A DNA stretch of 63,148 nt from contig NZ_JAKZKS010000021.1 in assembly GCF_022808615.1 (NCBI RefSeq), positions 1-63,148 on the forward strand, in the 5' to 3' direction. The notes below the pieces were generated by a model, which saw nothing but the letters and a program-made list of their open reading frames with translations, made no database searches and was not told the origin of the DNA. The stretch is from Bacillus sp. FJAT-47783 (GTDB lineage: Bacteria; Bacillota; Bacilli; Bacillales; Aeribacillaceae). Shown here one piece after another: positions 44,802-53,290 of this stretch; the first letter of the stretch is position 1; each line of letters begins with the position of its first letter. The position numbers and the translations under genes were made by a program.

Positions 44802-45281
44802 TTAAAAACCTCCCCATTGGATTAAAATGGTTTTAATAAGTGCCACGACAAACGCCGAAAACGTCCCAAATAAAATAACCGATCCAGCAAGTTTAAACAT
44901 ATTCCCGCCAACACCGAGAACAAATCCTTCTGTCCGGTGCTCAATACAAGCCGAAATGACCGCATTACCGAATCCAGTAACTGGTACAGCTGACCCAGCA
45001 CCGCCAAATTGAGCGATACGATCATAAACACCAAATCCCGTTAAAAGCATCGAAATAAAAATCATCGTTGCAACTGTTGGGTTCCCTGCTGTTTGTTCAT
45101 TAAAGTTAAAATTATAAATATAAAACAGTTGAATCGCTTGGCCAACTGTACAAATAATGCCTCCAACTAAGAAAGCTTTCAAACAATTTTTGAACAAAGG
45201 TCTTTTCGTTTCATGCTTTTTTTCTAATTGATAATATTCTTGCATCGTAGGAGTATTTTCTTTCCGTTTTTCATTTGCCAT
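44802..45281 (-). CDS. spoVAC: Stage V sporulation protein AC
   Basis: 159 residues with four hydrophobic helices; motifs KAFLVGGIICTVGQAIQLFY and FGGAGSAVPVTGFGNAVISA. SpoVAC behaves as a mechanosensitive channel part for dipicolinate release. A 35-residue hydrophilic N-terminus precedes the first helix. 12 bp after the lipoprotein gene, 1 bp before spoVAD. Confidence 0.96.
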   Translation of the reverse strand: MANEKRKENTPTMQEYYQLEKKHETKRPLFKNCLKAFLVGGIICTVGQAIQLFYIYNFNFNEQTAGNPTVATMIFISMLLTGFGVYDRIAQFGGAGSAVPVTGFGNAVISACIEHRTEGFVLGVGGNMFKLAGSVILFGTFSAFVVALIKTILIQWGGF

Positions 45282-45293
45282 GTTTACACCTTC

Positions 45294-45743
45294 TTATGCT
45301 TCTTCTTTGCTTAATTCAATAATTTTTTTAACTTTTTTGTTTAATTTTTTCTTATCTAAATTGGGCAGGTCATTTACTAACTTTTCCGTTTCAAGTATCA
45401 CTTTTATATCGTGGGAAACGGTAATTTTATACTCCTTATCTTTAAATGTTTTTTTCAATTTCTTTTTAATCTTTTTATCCGTTTCTTTTAAAGTAAATCG
45501 ACTTAGGTGATTGATCCGATAAGCAATTAATAAGTCTTTCTCAGTATTTACTGCAATAACCTCGGGGATGGTATCCATCTTTTCCACGATCTTTTCAGCT
45601 TTTTTCGCATCCGATTGATCGATTTGGTGATGTGAGACCTGACTTATGTTTGGTGAATTTGTTGCTTTGTTGTCGTTTGAATTTTGAGAACAACTGCATA
45701 AAATCGCTAATATAACCAAAAGGAAACTACATAATCTTTTCAT
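45294..45743 (-). CDS. YhcN/YlaJ-type sporulation lipoprotein
   Basis: 149 residues. Signal peptide and lipobox ILCSC (lipid on Cys18), then a Ser/Asn-rich linker and a conserved core (AKKAEKIVEKMDTIPEVIAV, then DLLIAYRINHLSRF) followed by a very Lys-rich region (KETDKKIKKKLKKTFKDKEY). First gene of the spoVA-type operon, as in spoVA2mob. A CATGATA sequence about 55 bp upstream (plus 45793-45799) could be a sigma-G -10, but the -35 is weak. Confidence 0.9.
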   Translation of the reverse strand: MKRLCSFLLVILAILCSCSQNSNDNKATNSPNISQVSHHQIDQSDAKKAEKIVEKMDTIPEVIAVNTEKDLLIAYRINHLSRFTLKETDKKIKKKLKKTFKDKEYKITVSHDIKVILETEKLVNDLPNLDKKKLNKKVKKIIELSKEEA

Positions 45744-45844
45744 TCGTAACGACCATCCTATAGGTAAATTTGTTCTTGTTAATCATTATCATGTGAACAA
45801 TAATGAATATTTATTACATTTGAGAACATCTAGTTAATGAAAAA

Positions 45845-45882
45845 GTCCGTTAGCTCTCATATGCACATAAGAACTAACGGAC
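45845..45882 (-). terminator. Terminator of the PadR/DUF1700/DUF4097 operon
   Basis: GTCCGTTAG and CTAACGGAC arms; the minus strand ends in CTTTTTC. Confidence 0.85.
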
Positions 45883-45907
45883 GATCGTTTCTTATTTACT
45901 TTTTCTG

Positions 45908-46777
45908 TTACTTCTTTAATGTTATATCTCCTAGTTCGGTAGTAATTACTAGGCTCGGGCTATTTTTACGAACTTCGCCATATTGACCTTTTAATGTTTG
46001 GCTCGTAATGTCCTTTAACGCTTCGCCTCCAGAAACCGTTGTCGTGACAGATAAATTTGTATTGATATCACCTAATTCAGTTGAGAGATCCATGTTTAGA
46101 GGTTGCGGATCTTGACTTAGGGTTACGTTTGCATCTCCCATTTCTGTTCGAATAGTATTCGTATCTGTTAGTTTTTTAACCGAATAAATGTCTATATCAC
46201 CGGTTTCAGCTTGAAAATGAAATGTAGCATTTAGTTCATTTATTATGATGTCACCTAGAGATGTGTCAGCAGTAATTTTTTCTCCTTCAAATCCTGTTAG
46301 TTCGATGTTGCCTAAATCTGTTTTGAATATTGCATTTTTAGCCATGAACTTATGATCGGACGAGATGTTTCCAAGCTCAGTCTCCATATTTAAAGTATTA
46401 TACATTTTTTCCGGTAAAGAGACATGTAAATCTAATGAATCACTATTAAAGCCGAAACTAGCATTAAACAACCATGGTCTCTTCTGCTCCATTGATATTT
46501 CTAGCGTTCGGTGATCAGTTGATGTACTAAATACCGTATTTAGTTCTCTTGTTGTCTTTCCAATTATTTCAACATATATTTGTTCAGCTTTAACTGGCTT
46601 TAAATAAATATTTGCTAAATCTGTTTTTATTGAAATGTTCTGAATTTCTCTTCCGTCAATTTCCTTCTGTTCCATCACTTCTTCCTGTTTAAAGCCTACT
46701 CCACTTATAAGAAGACTAACGGTGCCAATTAATCCAATGACTACGAGCAGTATGCCAATTTTCACAACTTTTTTCAT
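45908..46777 (-). CDS. DUF4097 family protein (LiaG-like)
   Basis: 289 residues: one N-terminal membrane helix and then a repetitive right-handed beta structure with recurring S/TELGDI-type turns (METELGNIS, TDLGNIEL, TSLGDII, STELGDINT, TTELGDITL). Usual partner of DUF1700 and PadR genes in envelope-stress operons. Overlaps the DUF1700 gene by 4 bp. It probably faces the outside of the membrane. Confidence 0.92.
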   Translation of the reverse strand: MKKVVKIGILLVVIGLIGTVSLLISGVGFKQEEVMEQKEIDGREIQNISIKTDLANIYLKPVKAEQIYVEIIGKTTRELNTVFSTSTDHRTLEISMEQKRPWLFNASFGFNSDSLDLHVSLPEKMYNTLNMETELGNISSDHKFMAKNAIFKTDLGNIELTGFEGEKITADTSLGDIIINELNATFHFQAETGDIDIYSVKKLTDTNTIRTEMGDANVTLSQDPQPLNMDLSTELGDINTNLSVTTTVSGGEALKDITSQTLKGQYGEVRKNSPSLVITTELGDITLKK

Positions 46778-47349
46778 ATTGATTCCCCCGATTTATAGTT
46801 CTCACCTTTAATCATATTTAAGTTTGATCTTACATATTTGATAAACCACGTGATGAATATTCTAGAAACTTTAATGGCAAGAACACCAGTTAAGAGTCCT
46901 AACCCTAAACATCCGATCGATATAAATAAATTCAGAAAAAATTCAGATGTTTGATCAACAAAAAAATAGGAGCTAATAACCGCTACGGGCGTTAATACTA
47001 AGGATAAAGAAACGACATATAACGAAAAAATGATACCGAGTGCAGCGATGAATGGACCGAGTAAAAAGACAAGATTAAAAAACCCTAAACCAATCGATGT
47101 ATAAATCGCTCGAAAAAGACTTGTTACGGACTTATTCTTTGTGGCATTTTCTAAGTGGTAATTCGTTTTACATTCTTTTGCGATAATTTCTGGTTTACCG
47201 AGTGATTTTGTTATTTCTTCCTCTGTCTTGCCACTTTCCATTTCCATCCGAAAATGTTCTTCGTAGTCATAGAGAAGCTCTTGTTTTTCTTCCTCAGGTA
47301 TTCCGTTTAATAACTTTTCTAACCTGTTCATAAATTCAAGTTTTGTCAT
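46774..47349 (-). CDS. DUF1700 membrane protein
   Basis: 191 residues. The N-terminal 60 residues (FMNRLEKLLNGIPEEEKQEL, then YDYEEHFR) match the HAAS-like signalling domain of DUF1700, followed by four membrane helices. Overlaps padR by 14 bp. Confidence 0.93.
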   Translation of the reverse strand: MTKLEFMNRLEKLLNGIPEEEKQELLYDYEEHFRMEMESGKTEEEITKSLGKPEIIAKECKTNYHLENATKNKSVTSLFRAIYTSIGLGFFNLVFLLGPFIAALGIIFSLYVVSLSLVLTPVAVISSYFFVDQTSEFFLNLFISIGCLGLGLLTGVLAIKVSRIFITWFIKYVRSNLNMIKGENYKSGESI

Positions 47350-47665
47350 GCTTCATCCCCTCCTCAATAATTTCGTTAACCCCCGTTGAAAAAGCCTTCC
47401 ATTCATCTACCAGCTCCTGCATATAAGCGCATCCTGCTTCTGTTAATTTGTAATATTTTCGCGGTGGACCTTCTTGTGATTCAACTAGATAGGTTGAGAA
47501 ATAACCTTCCTTTGTTAACCTTCTTAGAAGAGGATAGATGGTACCTTCTGCAATTGAAAACTTTTCTGATATGCTTTTTACGAGTTCATATCCATAGTGA
47601 TCTTTCTTTTTTGATAAAACTAATACACATAATGTTAACACACCTTTTTTAAATTGTACGTTCAT
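47336..47665 (-). CDS. PadR family transcriptional repressor
   Basis: 109 residues from ATG 47665 behind AAAGGAGG; the upstream open frame to 47719 lies in the promoter. Winged-helix core YGYELVKSISEKFSIAEGTI, then YPLLRRLTKEGYF, and RKYYKLTEAG. PadR proteins repress their own operon; three repeats of its likely operator lie just upstream. Confidence 0.93.
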   Translation of the reverse strand: MNVQFKKGVLTLCVLVLSKKKDHYGYELVKSISEKFSIAEGTIYPLLRRLTKEGYFSTYLVESQEGPPRKYYKLTEAGCAYMQELVDEWKAFSTGVNEIIEEGMKHDKT

Positions 47666-47680
47666 TCGTACACCTCCTTT

Positions 47681-47756
47681 AAAAAGGTACTGTTTAATAC
47701 AAGGTACTATGTGTAACATTATTATATGCTTTACTATTGAATATTACAAGGTACTA
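47681..47756 (-). promoter_or_regulatory. padR promoter with repeated TAGTACCTTGTA operator
   Basis: -35 TTGTAA (47744-47749) and -10 TATAAT (47721-47726) are 17 bp apart. The 12-mer TACAAGGTACTA (plus strand) occurs at 47745-47756, over the -35, and again at 47698-47709; a third GGTACT lies at 47686-47691. This layout fits autorepression by PadR. Confidence 0.65.
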
Positions 47757-47864
47757 ACGGGGAAAGTTCCATTTATTTCTTATAATGGCCTTCTCTACGT
47801 CTTGCTTTTTAAAATGGATCTTCCTTTTTGAGCAGTTTTTCTAATAGTGGATTGGGAAAATATA

Positions 47865-47906
47865 AAAAAGGCAAGTAATATTCATGTGCTTTATTACCTG
47901 CCTTTT
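47865..47906 (-). terminator. Terminator of the second DUF1657 gene
   Basis: AAAAGGCA-GTAAT and ATTAC-TGCCTTTT arms with a 13-nt loop; the minus strand then reads TTTTTTATA. Confidence 0.85.
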
Positions 47907-47913
47907 AGGAAAT

Positions 47914-48159
47914 TTATTTTTTCTGATTTTTTTGTTGGTTTTGGGTTGGTTGCTGATTTTGACTAAATTGTGGTTCTTCTTGTTGGATTTGTTGAAAACG
48001 TTGATTTAACTGATCAACTACTTGTTGTGTTTGTTGTGCAGCCTGCTCGTACATTTGTTTCGCTTGCTCATTTTCCGTTTGTAAGGCAAATGATTCTAAA
48101 CTTGCTTGAGCACTTTTTAGACCTGCTAATGTTTGATGAACTTGAGTTGCAACTGTCAT
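47914..48159 (-). CDS. DUF1657 protein, stand-alone copy
   Basis: 81 residues: MTVATQVHQTLAGLKSAQAS, then FALQTENEQAKQMYEQAAQQ, then a Gln/Asn-rich tail ending QKNQKK. Paralogue of the 43217-43423 protein, and even closer in its FALQTENEQAKQMY block to the tail of the YetF-like protein. Ribosome site AGGAGGAAAG. It could belong to the same spore function although it has its own transcript. Confidence 0.9.
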   Translation of the reverse strand: MTVATQVHQTLAGLKSAQASLESFALQTENEQAKQMYEQAAQQTQQVVDQLNQRFQQIQQEEPQFSQNQQPTQNQQKNQKK

Positions 48160-48296
48160 TGGACTTTCCTCCTGAAAAATTTATTAAATACAATATTAAA
48201 TTCTCCTGAACAAATAGCCACATACAGGTAATAATTTCAACATGCAAATAACAATTTCTCCTCATATTTAAGGGAATCCCACAAACACTATAGTTG

Positions 48297-48315
48297 TTGG
48301 AAGAACAACTTCCAA
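48297..48315. promoter_or_regulatory. Inverted repeat upstream of the 48343 gene
   Basis: TTGGAAG-AACAA-CTTCCAA, perfect 7-bp arms, 27 bp before the start codon. Could be an operator or a leader hairpin; no T-run follows. Confidence 0.4.
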
Positions 48316-48342
48316 TACTTCCGCAAAGTGAGGTGTGAGAAA

Positions 48343-48564
48343 TTGAACAATATGCGTTGGTTAACTACTTTATTCAATTTCGGAAGAGGAAATAGATGGA
48401 TGTTTGGTAAACGAAATCATCGCGGGATGATGTGGTTATCGTTATTAGGAATAGGACTCGGTGGAGCTTGGGCATACGGAATGGCCAGAGATCGAAGAAA
48501 CGGAATGCAAGCTGTTGTACAACCACTCCAACGACAGTGGAAAAATTTAATGCCAAACCAATAA
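48343..48564 (+). CDS. Hypothetical small membrane protein
   Basis: 73 residues from TTG 48343, 7 nt after GAGGTG; ATG 48328 overlaps that site and has none of its own. A basic aromatic N-terminus (TTLFNFGRGNRWMFGKRNHR) leads into one membrane helix (MMWLSLLGIGLGGAWAYGMA) and a basic C-terminus. Family not recognised. Confidence 0.65.
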   Translation: MNNMRWLTTLFNFGRGNRWMFGKRNHRGMMWLSLLGIGLGGAWAYGMARDRRNGMQAVVQPLQRQWKNLMPNQ

Positions 48565-48585
48565 TTGTGAAAAATTAGCTTCATG

Positions 48586-48640
48586 TAATAAAGCGAAAAT
48601 TCATTTAGTGGGGCATTTTTCATCCCCCACTCCCATGAAA
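48586..48640 (+). repeat. Possible stub of the structured repeat
   Basis: TAATAAAGCGAAAATTCATT then AGTGGGG...CCCCCACT resembles the first 50 bp of the elements at 13007 and 30745 (same spacing, hairpin and loop sequence TTTTTCA). The rest of the element is missing. A coincidence of terminator-like sequence is possible. Confidence 0.4.
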
Positions 48641-48696
48641 ATAGAAGCCATTTTCATCACTATTGGTGAAGCTTTGCTTCATGGCGTTAATAAATT

Positions 48697-48743
48697 TAGA
48701 GCCTATTTTGATTATTTTTTCAAAATAGGCTCTTTTATTTTTT
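48697..48743 (+). terminator. Terminator after the 48343 gene
   Basis: GAGCCTATTTTG and CAAAATAGGCTC arms followed by TTTTATTTTTTT. Confidence 0.85.
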
Positions 48744-48876
48744 TATTGTTGTTCTAACACTATTTACAAATGAATTAGGTTTGTATTCTGCTTCATTTTA
48801 AAATATCATCCAAGACGATTCCCTAGGAGAAGTGCGGAGCATACGATAAAGTAAAAATTCGGAAAGGAATTTTGAC

Positions 48877-49026
48877 ATGTATTATTATTATCACTACCCT
48901 TATTACAATCGTCAGTATCCTCAATACCCTCAGTCTGAAATGATAGTAGCTCCGTTTATACAAGAGCTGCTATACCCTCACTTAAAAGGGGAAACTCCAG
49001 CTCCAGGTGCCCTCTCGCTTTTATAA
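48877..49026 (+). CDS. Tyr/Pro-rich 49-residue peptide, spore-coat-like
   Basis: ATG 48877 behind GGAAAGGA. The N-terminus is almost entirely Tyr, His, Pro and Gln (MYYYYHYPYYNRQYPQYPQS), followed by a short hydrophobic part. Tyr-rich peptides of this kind are common in Bacillus coats, where tyrosines can be crosslinked; that role is inference. Too short for standard gene calling. Confidence 0.55.
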   Translation: MYYYYHYPYYNRQYPQYPQSEMIVAPFIQELLYPHLKGETPAPGALSLL

Positions 49027-49105
49027 ATAAATACCACTTCATTGACGAAAGCCTCAATTATTATATAAACTTAGTTGTACTAAAAATTAGAACAAGGTGA
49101 GTTAA

Positions 49106-50191
49106 ATGGATTTTGTCATAAATTTATTATCGTTTTTCGTCGTCCATGTTGAAGGAAAAGGTGAGCAAACGTTGAAACATCATAAACATTTTCAAACATT
49201 GGATGCTAAAAGTTATGAAAGCAGTCCGCTAAAAAACTTCTTAGATGGTGAGCTTGCGAAAATCTCGAAACGTAAAGTGGAGCGTTACCCGAAAAATGAA
49301 CAAGTTCCGACAAAGATTGGACGATTTATTGTTGAGCCAGGACATGATTTGGACTCAAATCCGAATTACAACCTTTTTCATCGCCTCCGTTTTGCCGAAA
49401 CGTTGGAAGACTTTAAGATTGCTAGTGAACAAGTCGTCACCGCTTATGTTGATGCCAGTGCGATACGTGGCGGGGCCTTTCTTGTCGCCCAAGCAAAGCT
49501 TAGAAAATATTTTGATGACCCGTTCGTTTTTATTATGAAATGTGATTTTGAACCGAAAGTGGCTTCGATCGCAGATGAAACGTCACTCATTCAAAATGTT
49601 GAGATGGCTATTACGACAAAAGGCATGAAGTCCATTCAATACCCGTATATGCCAGAAGAAGGGATGATCGAAGAAAGCGAGCTAAAAATCCATCAGGCCT
49701 CCCATGCTAGGTATTTTGAAGATTTTTTAAAGTTTGTTGAATATGAAAAATCTATGCCGGAAATCGTAAGAACACAAGTGAAAACGATGGTTCAGGAACA
49801 CGTTTATGAAACGTATGAAGAAGATAGCGAGGAGCGCCAACAATTTGAACATGAATTAGAGGTTTGGGAAGCAAGTCCAAAACGCGAGATTCAAGAGAGA
49901 CTTACAACAGAGCAGGTTGTGGAAGCGACAGCCCATATAGTAGAGCATACACCAGAGGTTGAGCTGAAAATGAAGCTTGGAAATACACAAATTAAAGGCC
50001 TGCTAGCTGATTTTGGCGAAACGATTCATTTAGGAAAGATTAATGGTCGATATGTGCTACTTGTTGAAGCGGATACGATTCAGTTTGAGAAAGGTGTTTC
50101 ACCTATTGAGTTTCATAAGCCGGATGATTTGCACACTGTTTTAGACAAAATGAGCAGAAAGCAAAGTAAAAATGACATTAATTTAACGTGA
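49106..50191 (+). CDS. DUF3900 domain protein
   Basis: 361 residues, soluble, no signal. Starts MDFVINLLSFFVVHVEGKGE after AACAAGGTGAG. Mixed alpha/beta, with a run of charged residues around 240-275. The family is confined mostly to Bacillus-like bacteria as far as I know; function unknown. The beginning and the middle (YVDASAIRGGAFLVAQAK) give a faint resemblance to nucleoid-associated NdpA-type proteins, which I would not rely on. Confidence 0.75.
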   Translation: MDFVINLLSFFVVHVEGKGEQTLKHHKHFQTLDAKSYESSPLKNFLDGELAKISKRKVERYPKNEQVPTKIGRFIVEPGHDLDSNPNYNLFHRLRFAETLEDFKIASEQVVTAYVDASAIRGGAFLVAQAKLRKYFDDPFVFIMKCDFEPKVASIADETSLIQNVEMAITTKGMKSIQYPYMPEEGMIEESELKIHQASHARYFEDFLKFVEYEKSMPEIVRTQVKTMVQEHVYETYEEDSEERQQFEHELEVWEASPKREIQERLTTEQVVEATAHIVEHTPEVELKMKLGNTQIKGLLADFGETIHLGKINGRYVLLVEADTIQFEKGVSPIEFHKPDDLHTVLDKMSRKQSKNDINLT

Positions 50192-50222
50192 AGCTGACCT
50201 TAAAAATCGGGTCAGCTTTTTA
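50191..50222 (+). terminator. Terminator of the DUF3900 gene
   Basis: AAGCTGACC and GGTCAGCTT arms followed by TTTTA. Confidence 0.9.
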
Positions 50223-50269
50223 TAGGCTTGACCCAAGGTCTGTTTCTTATTTTTCATTATCTTTGGGGG

Positions 50270-51370
50270 TCATGGTGATAGTTTACGAATCTTTGCTGTT
50301 ATGAATAAAACTAACGGCATAAAAACTCCATATGTAAATGAGTACGCTATCCATTCTGTCGAAGCGAATTCATTTAAATAGACTGAATTAGGAGAAGTGA
50401 TAATTCCAAGTATCGTGATGCTAGTACCTAGAGGAATGGTAACGACTCGATAGTCCTTCATGTTTAACGTTTGGGCAATACCTAAAGATAACGCATAGAA
50501 AATAGTTGTCAGCTTAAAATATATCGTCAACATCCAAACAATGGCAATAATAGCTTCCATCCGTTCAAAAAATTTCCAAACACTTATTTTCTTACTTAAA
50601 ATATAACTTGGATATGCTTGAAGGGATGTAATTTGTGCACCAAGGACTGTTATTGAGATTGTTGTAATTATAATTAAAAAAAGCCCAGCAATAACTGTTC
50701 CTAACAAATATGCCTTACTTGCTTGCTTCAATCGGTTCACATAAGGAAAAATCATTAAAAATACGACAAGTTGAACAAAGGGAGTCGCTGAAAAAATGAT
50801 GGCGCTGTGTACTACTGGTTTAGATCCGTTTTCTAAAACCGGTTGGATTTTTGTAAAGTCAATTTGCGGAACAATCAGGATAAGTAAAACAAAAAGGAGG
50901 ATAAAAATCCACGGAATAAATATTTCTGCTGTTCTTACAATCGTTTCAATTCCTAAACGCGTCCCCATGATTACAATACTGATAACAACGAAATGAAAAG
51001 CTTCTATAGGTGTTTCAACAAAAATTTGAGTAACCATGAAATTTCCGATATCCCATAGGACAGTTCCTCCTAAAACGGATAAAAAAATGTAAAATGAAAT
51101 GGATACAAATTTCCCAATCCATTTGCCAAAAACGATTTCATTCATTTCTGCAATCGTCTTATTAGGAAATTGTTTTCCTAAAGCAATATATAAAATGACA
51201 CATATAAGTCCAATACCTAAACCAATGATTCCTGCAAGCCAGCCATCCTGTTTGGCTTCTGCAACAAGGAGGCCCGGTGCTAACAAGACAGAACTACCAA
51301 TTGTAAAAGATATGACAAGGTACATAAATTGGGAGGAACTTATTTTTTCATTTTCAAACAAAAATCTCAC
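50270..51370 (-). CDS. Orphan GerAB-type permease
   Basis: 366 residues with about ten membrane helices; starts ENEKISSSQFMYLVISFTIG as GerAB/endospore germination permeases do. No A or C subunit gene adjoins. It could pair with A and C subunits from the receptor operon at 37.5-41.3 kb, or act alone as a transporter. An intergenic stretch of 285 bp follows upstream. Confidence 0.87.
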   Translation of the reverse strand: MRFLFENEKISSSQFMYLVISFTIGSSVLLAPGLLVAEAKQDGWLAGIIGLGIGLICVILYIALGKQFPNKTIAEMNEIVFGKWIGKFVSISFYIFLSVLGGTVLWDIGNFMVTQIFVETPIEAFHFVVISIVIMGTRLGIETIVRTAEIFIPWIFILLFVLLILIVPQIDFTKIQPVLENGSKPVVHSAIIFSATPFVQLVVFLMIFPYVNRLKQASKAYLLGTVIAGLFLIIITTISITVLGAQITSLQAYPSYILSKKISVWKFFERMEAIIAIVWMLTIYFKLTTIFYALSLGIAQTLNMKDYRVVTIPLGTSITILGIITSPNSVYLNEFASTEWIAYSFTYGVFMPLVLFITAKIRKLSP

Positions 51371-51571
51371 CTGCCTGCCCCTATTGTTAACAACTAAGTC
51401 TCATTTTATGAGATACTACACTCAATTTAGAAAACTTACACATTTTTACTTGATTTAATATCGAGAACATTAGAGATAACATTCCAATGAAACGAATTTT
51501 TTACAGAAAGAGTTATTCGTCAAACTCATAACCAACATAAGATGTTATACAAATCGTTAGCAACAAAAATA

Positions 51572-51611
51572 AAGAGGAACTACGTTTTTTAATCAACATA
51601 GAATCCTCTTT
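51572..51611 (-). terminator. Probable terminator of the enoyl-CoA hydratase gene
   Basis: AAGAGGA and TCCTCTT arms with a large loop; minus strand continues TTTATTTTTG. The stem is short, so confidence is moderate. Confidence 0.5.
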
Positions 51612-51655
51612 CCTGTTTGCAGTATTGGGATGTTACTTAAGGTGGTTCGTTATGG

Positions 51656-52432
51656 TCACTCTCCTTTAAATTGCGGCTTTCTCTTTTCACTAAATGCTTC
51701 TAATGCTTCAATTCGGTCTTTTGTCGGGATTGTTTGCTCGTATGCTTTAAATTCTATCTCAAGTCCTGTTTGAAGATCGACATTCATTCCTTTTGAGATG
51801 GCAAATTTCGCCTGTTGGATGGCAATTGGGCCTTGCGCGAGCATTTTATTTGCAAATTGAACGCATTCCTCTATTAATTGCTCACGTTCTACAACATTCG
51901 TGAAAATTCCAAAGTCGATTCCTTCTTTTGCATTCAGCTTTTGAGCAGTAAAAATAAGTTCTTTTGCTTTTGCCTCACCAATTAATCGTGGTAACCTTTG
52001 CGTTCCCCCTGCTCCTGGGATGATGGCCCAGCTTACTTCTGTTAACCCAATGACCGCTTCTTCTGCACCAATACGAAAATCACATGCCAACATTAACTCA
52101 AACCCGCCTCCAAAGGCATATCCATTTACAGCTGCGATGGTTGGTTGTGGTAAATTCGCGACTTTATTGAAGACATGGCGAATTTTTTTAACGTTTCGAC
52201 GCACTTGGTCTTCTGTTAATGTTTTTCGTTCTTTTAAATCTGCCCCTGTACTAAACGCTTTCTCACCGGCACCTGTTATAATCACAGCTCGAACATCTCG
52301 GTCGTGTTCAATTTCCTCGATAACATTTTCAAGCTGTAATAACGTCTCATAATTAAAACAGTTTAACGAATCCGGCCGATTAATCGTGACAAAGCCAATA
52401 TGATTTTCCTTTTGAAATAAAATATTACTCAT
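51656..52432 (-). CDS. Enoyl-CoA hydratase/isomerase family protein
   Basis: 258 residues from ATG 52432; the longer frame lacks a start. Crotonase fold: oxyanion-hole segment FSTGADLKER, AFGGGFELMLACDFRI with the first catalytic Glu, and GLTEVSWAIIPGAGGTQRLP with the second. Hydrates a trans-2-enoyl-CoA to the S-hydroxyacyl-CoA, in contrast to the R-type MaoC enzymes in the other operon. Similar to the AUH/methylglutaconyl-CoA hydratase branch by its start, not proven. Confidence 0.92.
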   Translation of the reverse strand: MSNILFQKENHIGFVTINRPDSLNCFNYETLLQLENVIEEIEHDRDVRAVIITGAGEKAFSTGADLKERKTLTEDQVRRNVKKIRHVFNKVANLPQPTIAAVNGYAFGGGFELMLACDFRIGAEEAVIGLTEVSWAIIPGAGGTQRLPRLIGEAKAKELIFTAQKLNAKEGIDFGIFTNVVEREQLIEECVQFANKMLAQGPIAIQQAKFAISKGMNVDLQTGLEIEFKAYEQTIPTKDRIEALEAFSEKRKPQFKGE

Positions 52433-52561
52433 GTTTTTATGTACCCCTTTCTTTAAACAGTTTTCCAAATCCAACTCCCCCATCCACATTTTCAATTGGT
52501 TTGGAATATACAATCACTAATTGTTTTCGATACTTTTCTTGTGAATTCCTTCTCATGAAAC

Positions 52562-52586
52562 GAAAAAGAACCCACTTTTCAGTGAG
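52562..52586 (-). terminator. Terminator of the 52600 gene
   Basis: GAACTCACT and AGTGGGTTC arms (one wobble); minus strand ends TTTTTCG. Confidence 0.8.
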
Positions 52587-52599
52587 TTCGTCTGAAACC

Positions 52600-52986
52600 T
52601 TATTTCATTTTTTCTACTTTTGATAATCCATTTACACTGGCGGTAATATCAAAATAAGCCTTAACAGCATCACCAATCTGTAAGGAATCCTTTAATGGCT
52701 CATCTAAGTTTTCTTCTTTAAAGGAAAATTTAAATCCATCCTTTGACCGTGCAAAATAGGTATCATCTTGAATGTCGACAATTTCACTATAATACACTTT
52801 ATAATCTTTATCATCCTTTAACGTAACCGTTTCATGCTCTGGTAGTTTCTCTAGCTTTTCACCAGCACTTTCATTAAAAAAGCTAAACGTTTGAACTCCT
52901 TGACCTAATAGTTTAATAGCTACTAGTACAGCAAAAATAATGAGTAATAAAAATAACAGCCGCTTCTTTCCTTCTACTGATAACAT
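52600..52986 (-). CDS. Hypothetical membrane-anchored protein
   Basis: 128 residues from ATG 52986, behind GAAGGAGG. One N-terminal helix (RLLFLLLIIFAVLVAIKLLG) and then an exterior domain of about 85 residues rich in charged beta-strand-like segments (VTLKDDKDYKVYYSEIVDIQ, AVKAYFDITASV). Family not recognised. A palindrome lies in its probable promoter (53113-53129). Confidence 0.65.
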   Translation of the reverse strand: MLSVEGKKRLLFLLLIIFAVLVAIKLLGQGVQTFSFFNESAGEKLEKLPEHETVTLKDDKDYKVYYSEIVDIQDDTYFARSKDGFKFSFKEENLDEPLKDSLQIGDAVKAYFDITASVNGLSKVEKMK

Positions 52987-53112
52987 GACGTATACCTCCT
53001 TCACTACAAAGAAGAGCAGCACTCGCTACTCTTCACAAATCACAATATATGATGGAAATTGTCTTTTCATTCTAAGTTTAAAGAAATTCCTAACCTCTAT
53101 ATTAGATTGAAC

Positions 53113-53129
53113 CTATACTTTAAGTATAG
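53113..53129. promoter_or_regulatory. Palindrome CTATACTT-T-AAGTATAG
   Basis: Perfect 8-bp arms around one base. On the minus strand TTGACT (a good -35) directly precedes it, so it would sit in the spacer of a promoter for the 52600-52986 gene. Regulator unknown. Confidence 0.45.
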
Positions 53130-53290
53130 TCAATCCATACGAACAAGCAAGGAAAAAGTTCCCACAATGTGAAAAGAAGTGACGAAATGATAGTTGCCGT
53201 TTTTAAAACATAGGAATACGTCTCATTTTGTTGAAAATTTGTTTAAAATTTATGATCTATACGAATACTGCTAACAAGGGAGGTATATGC

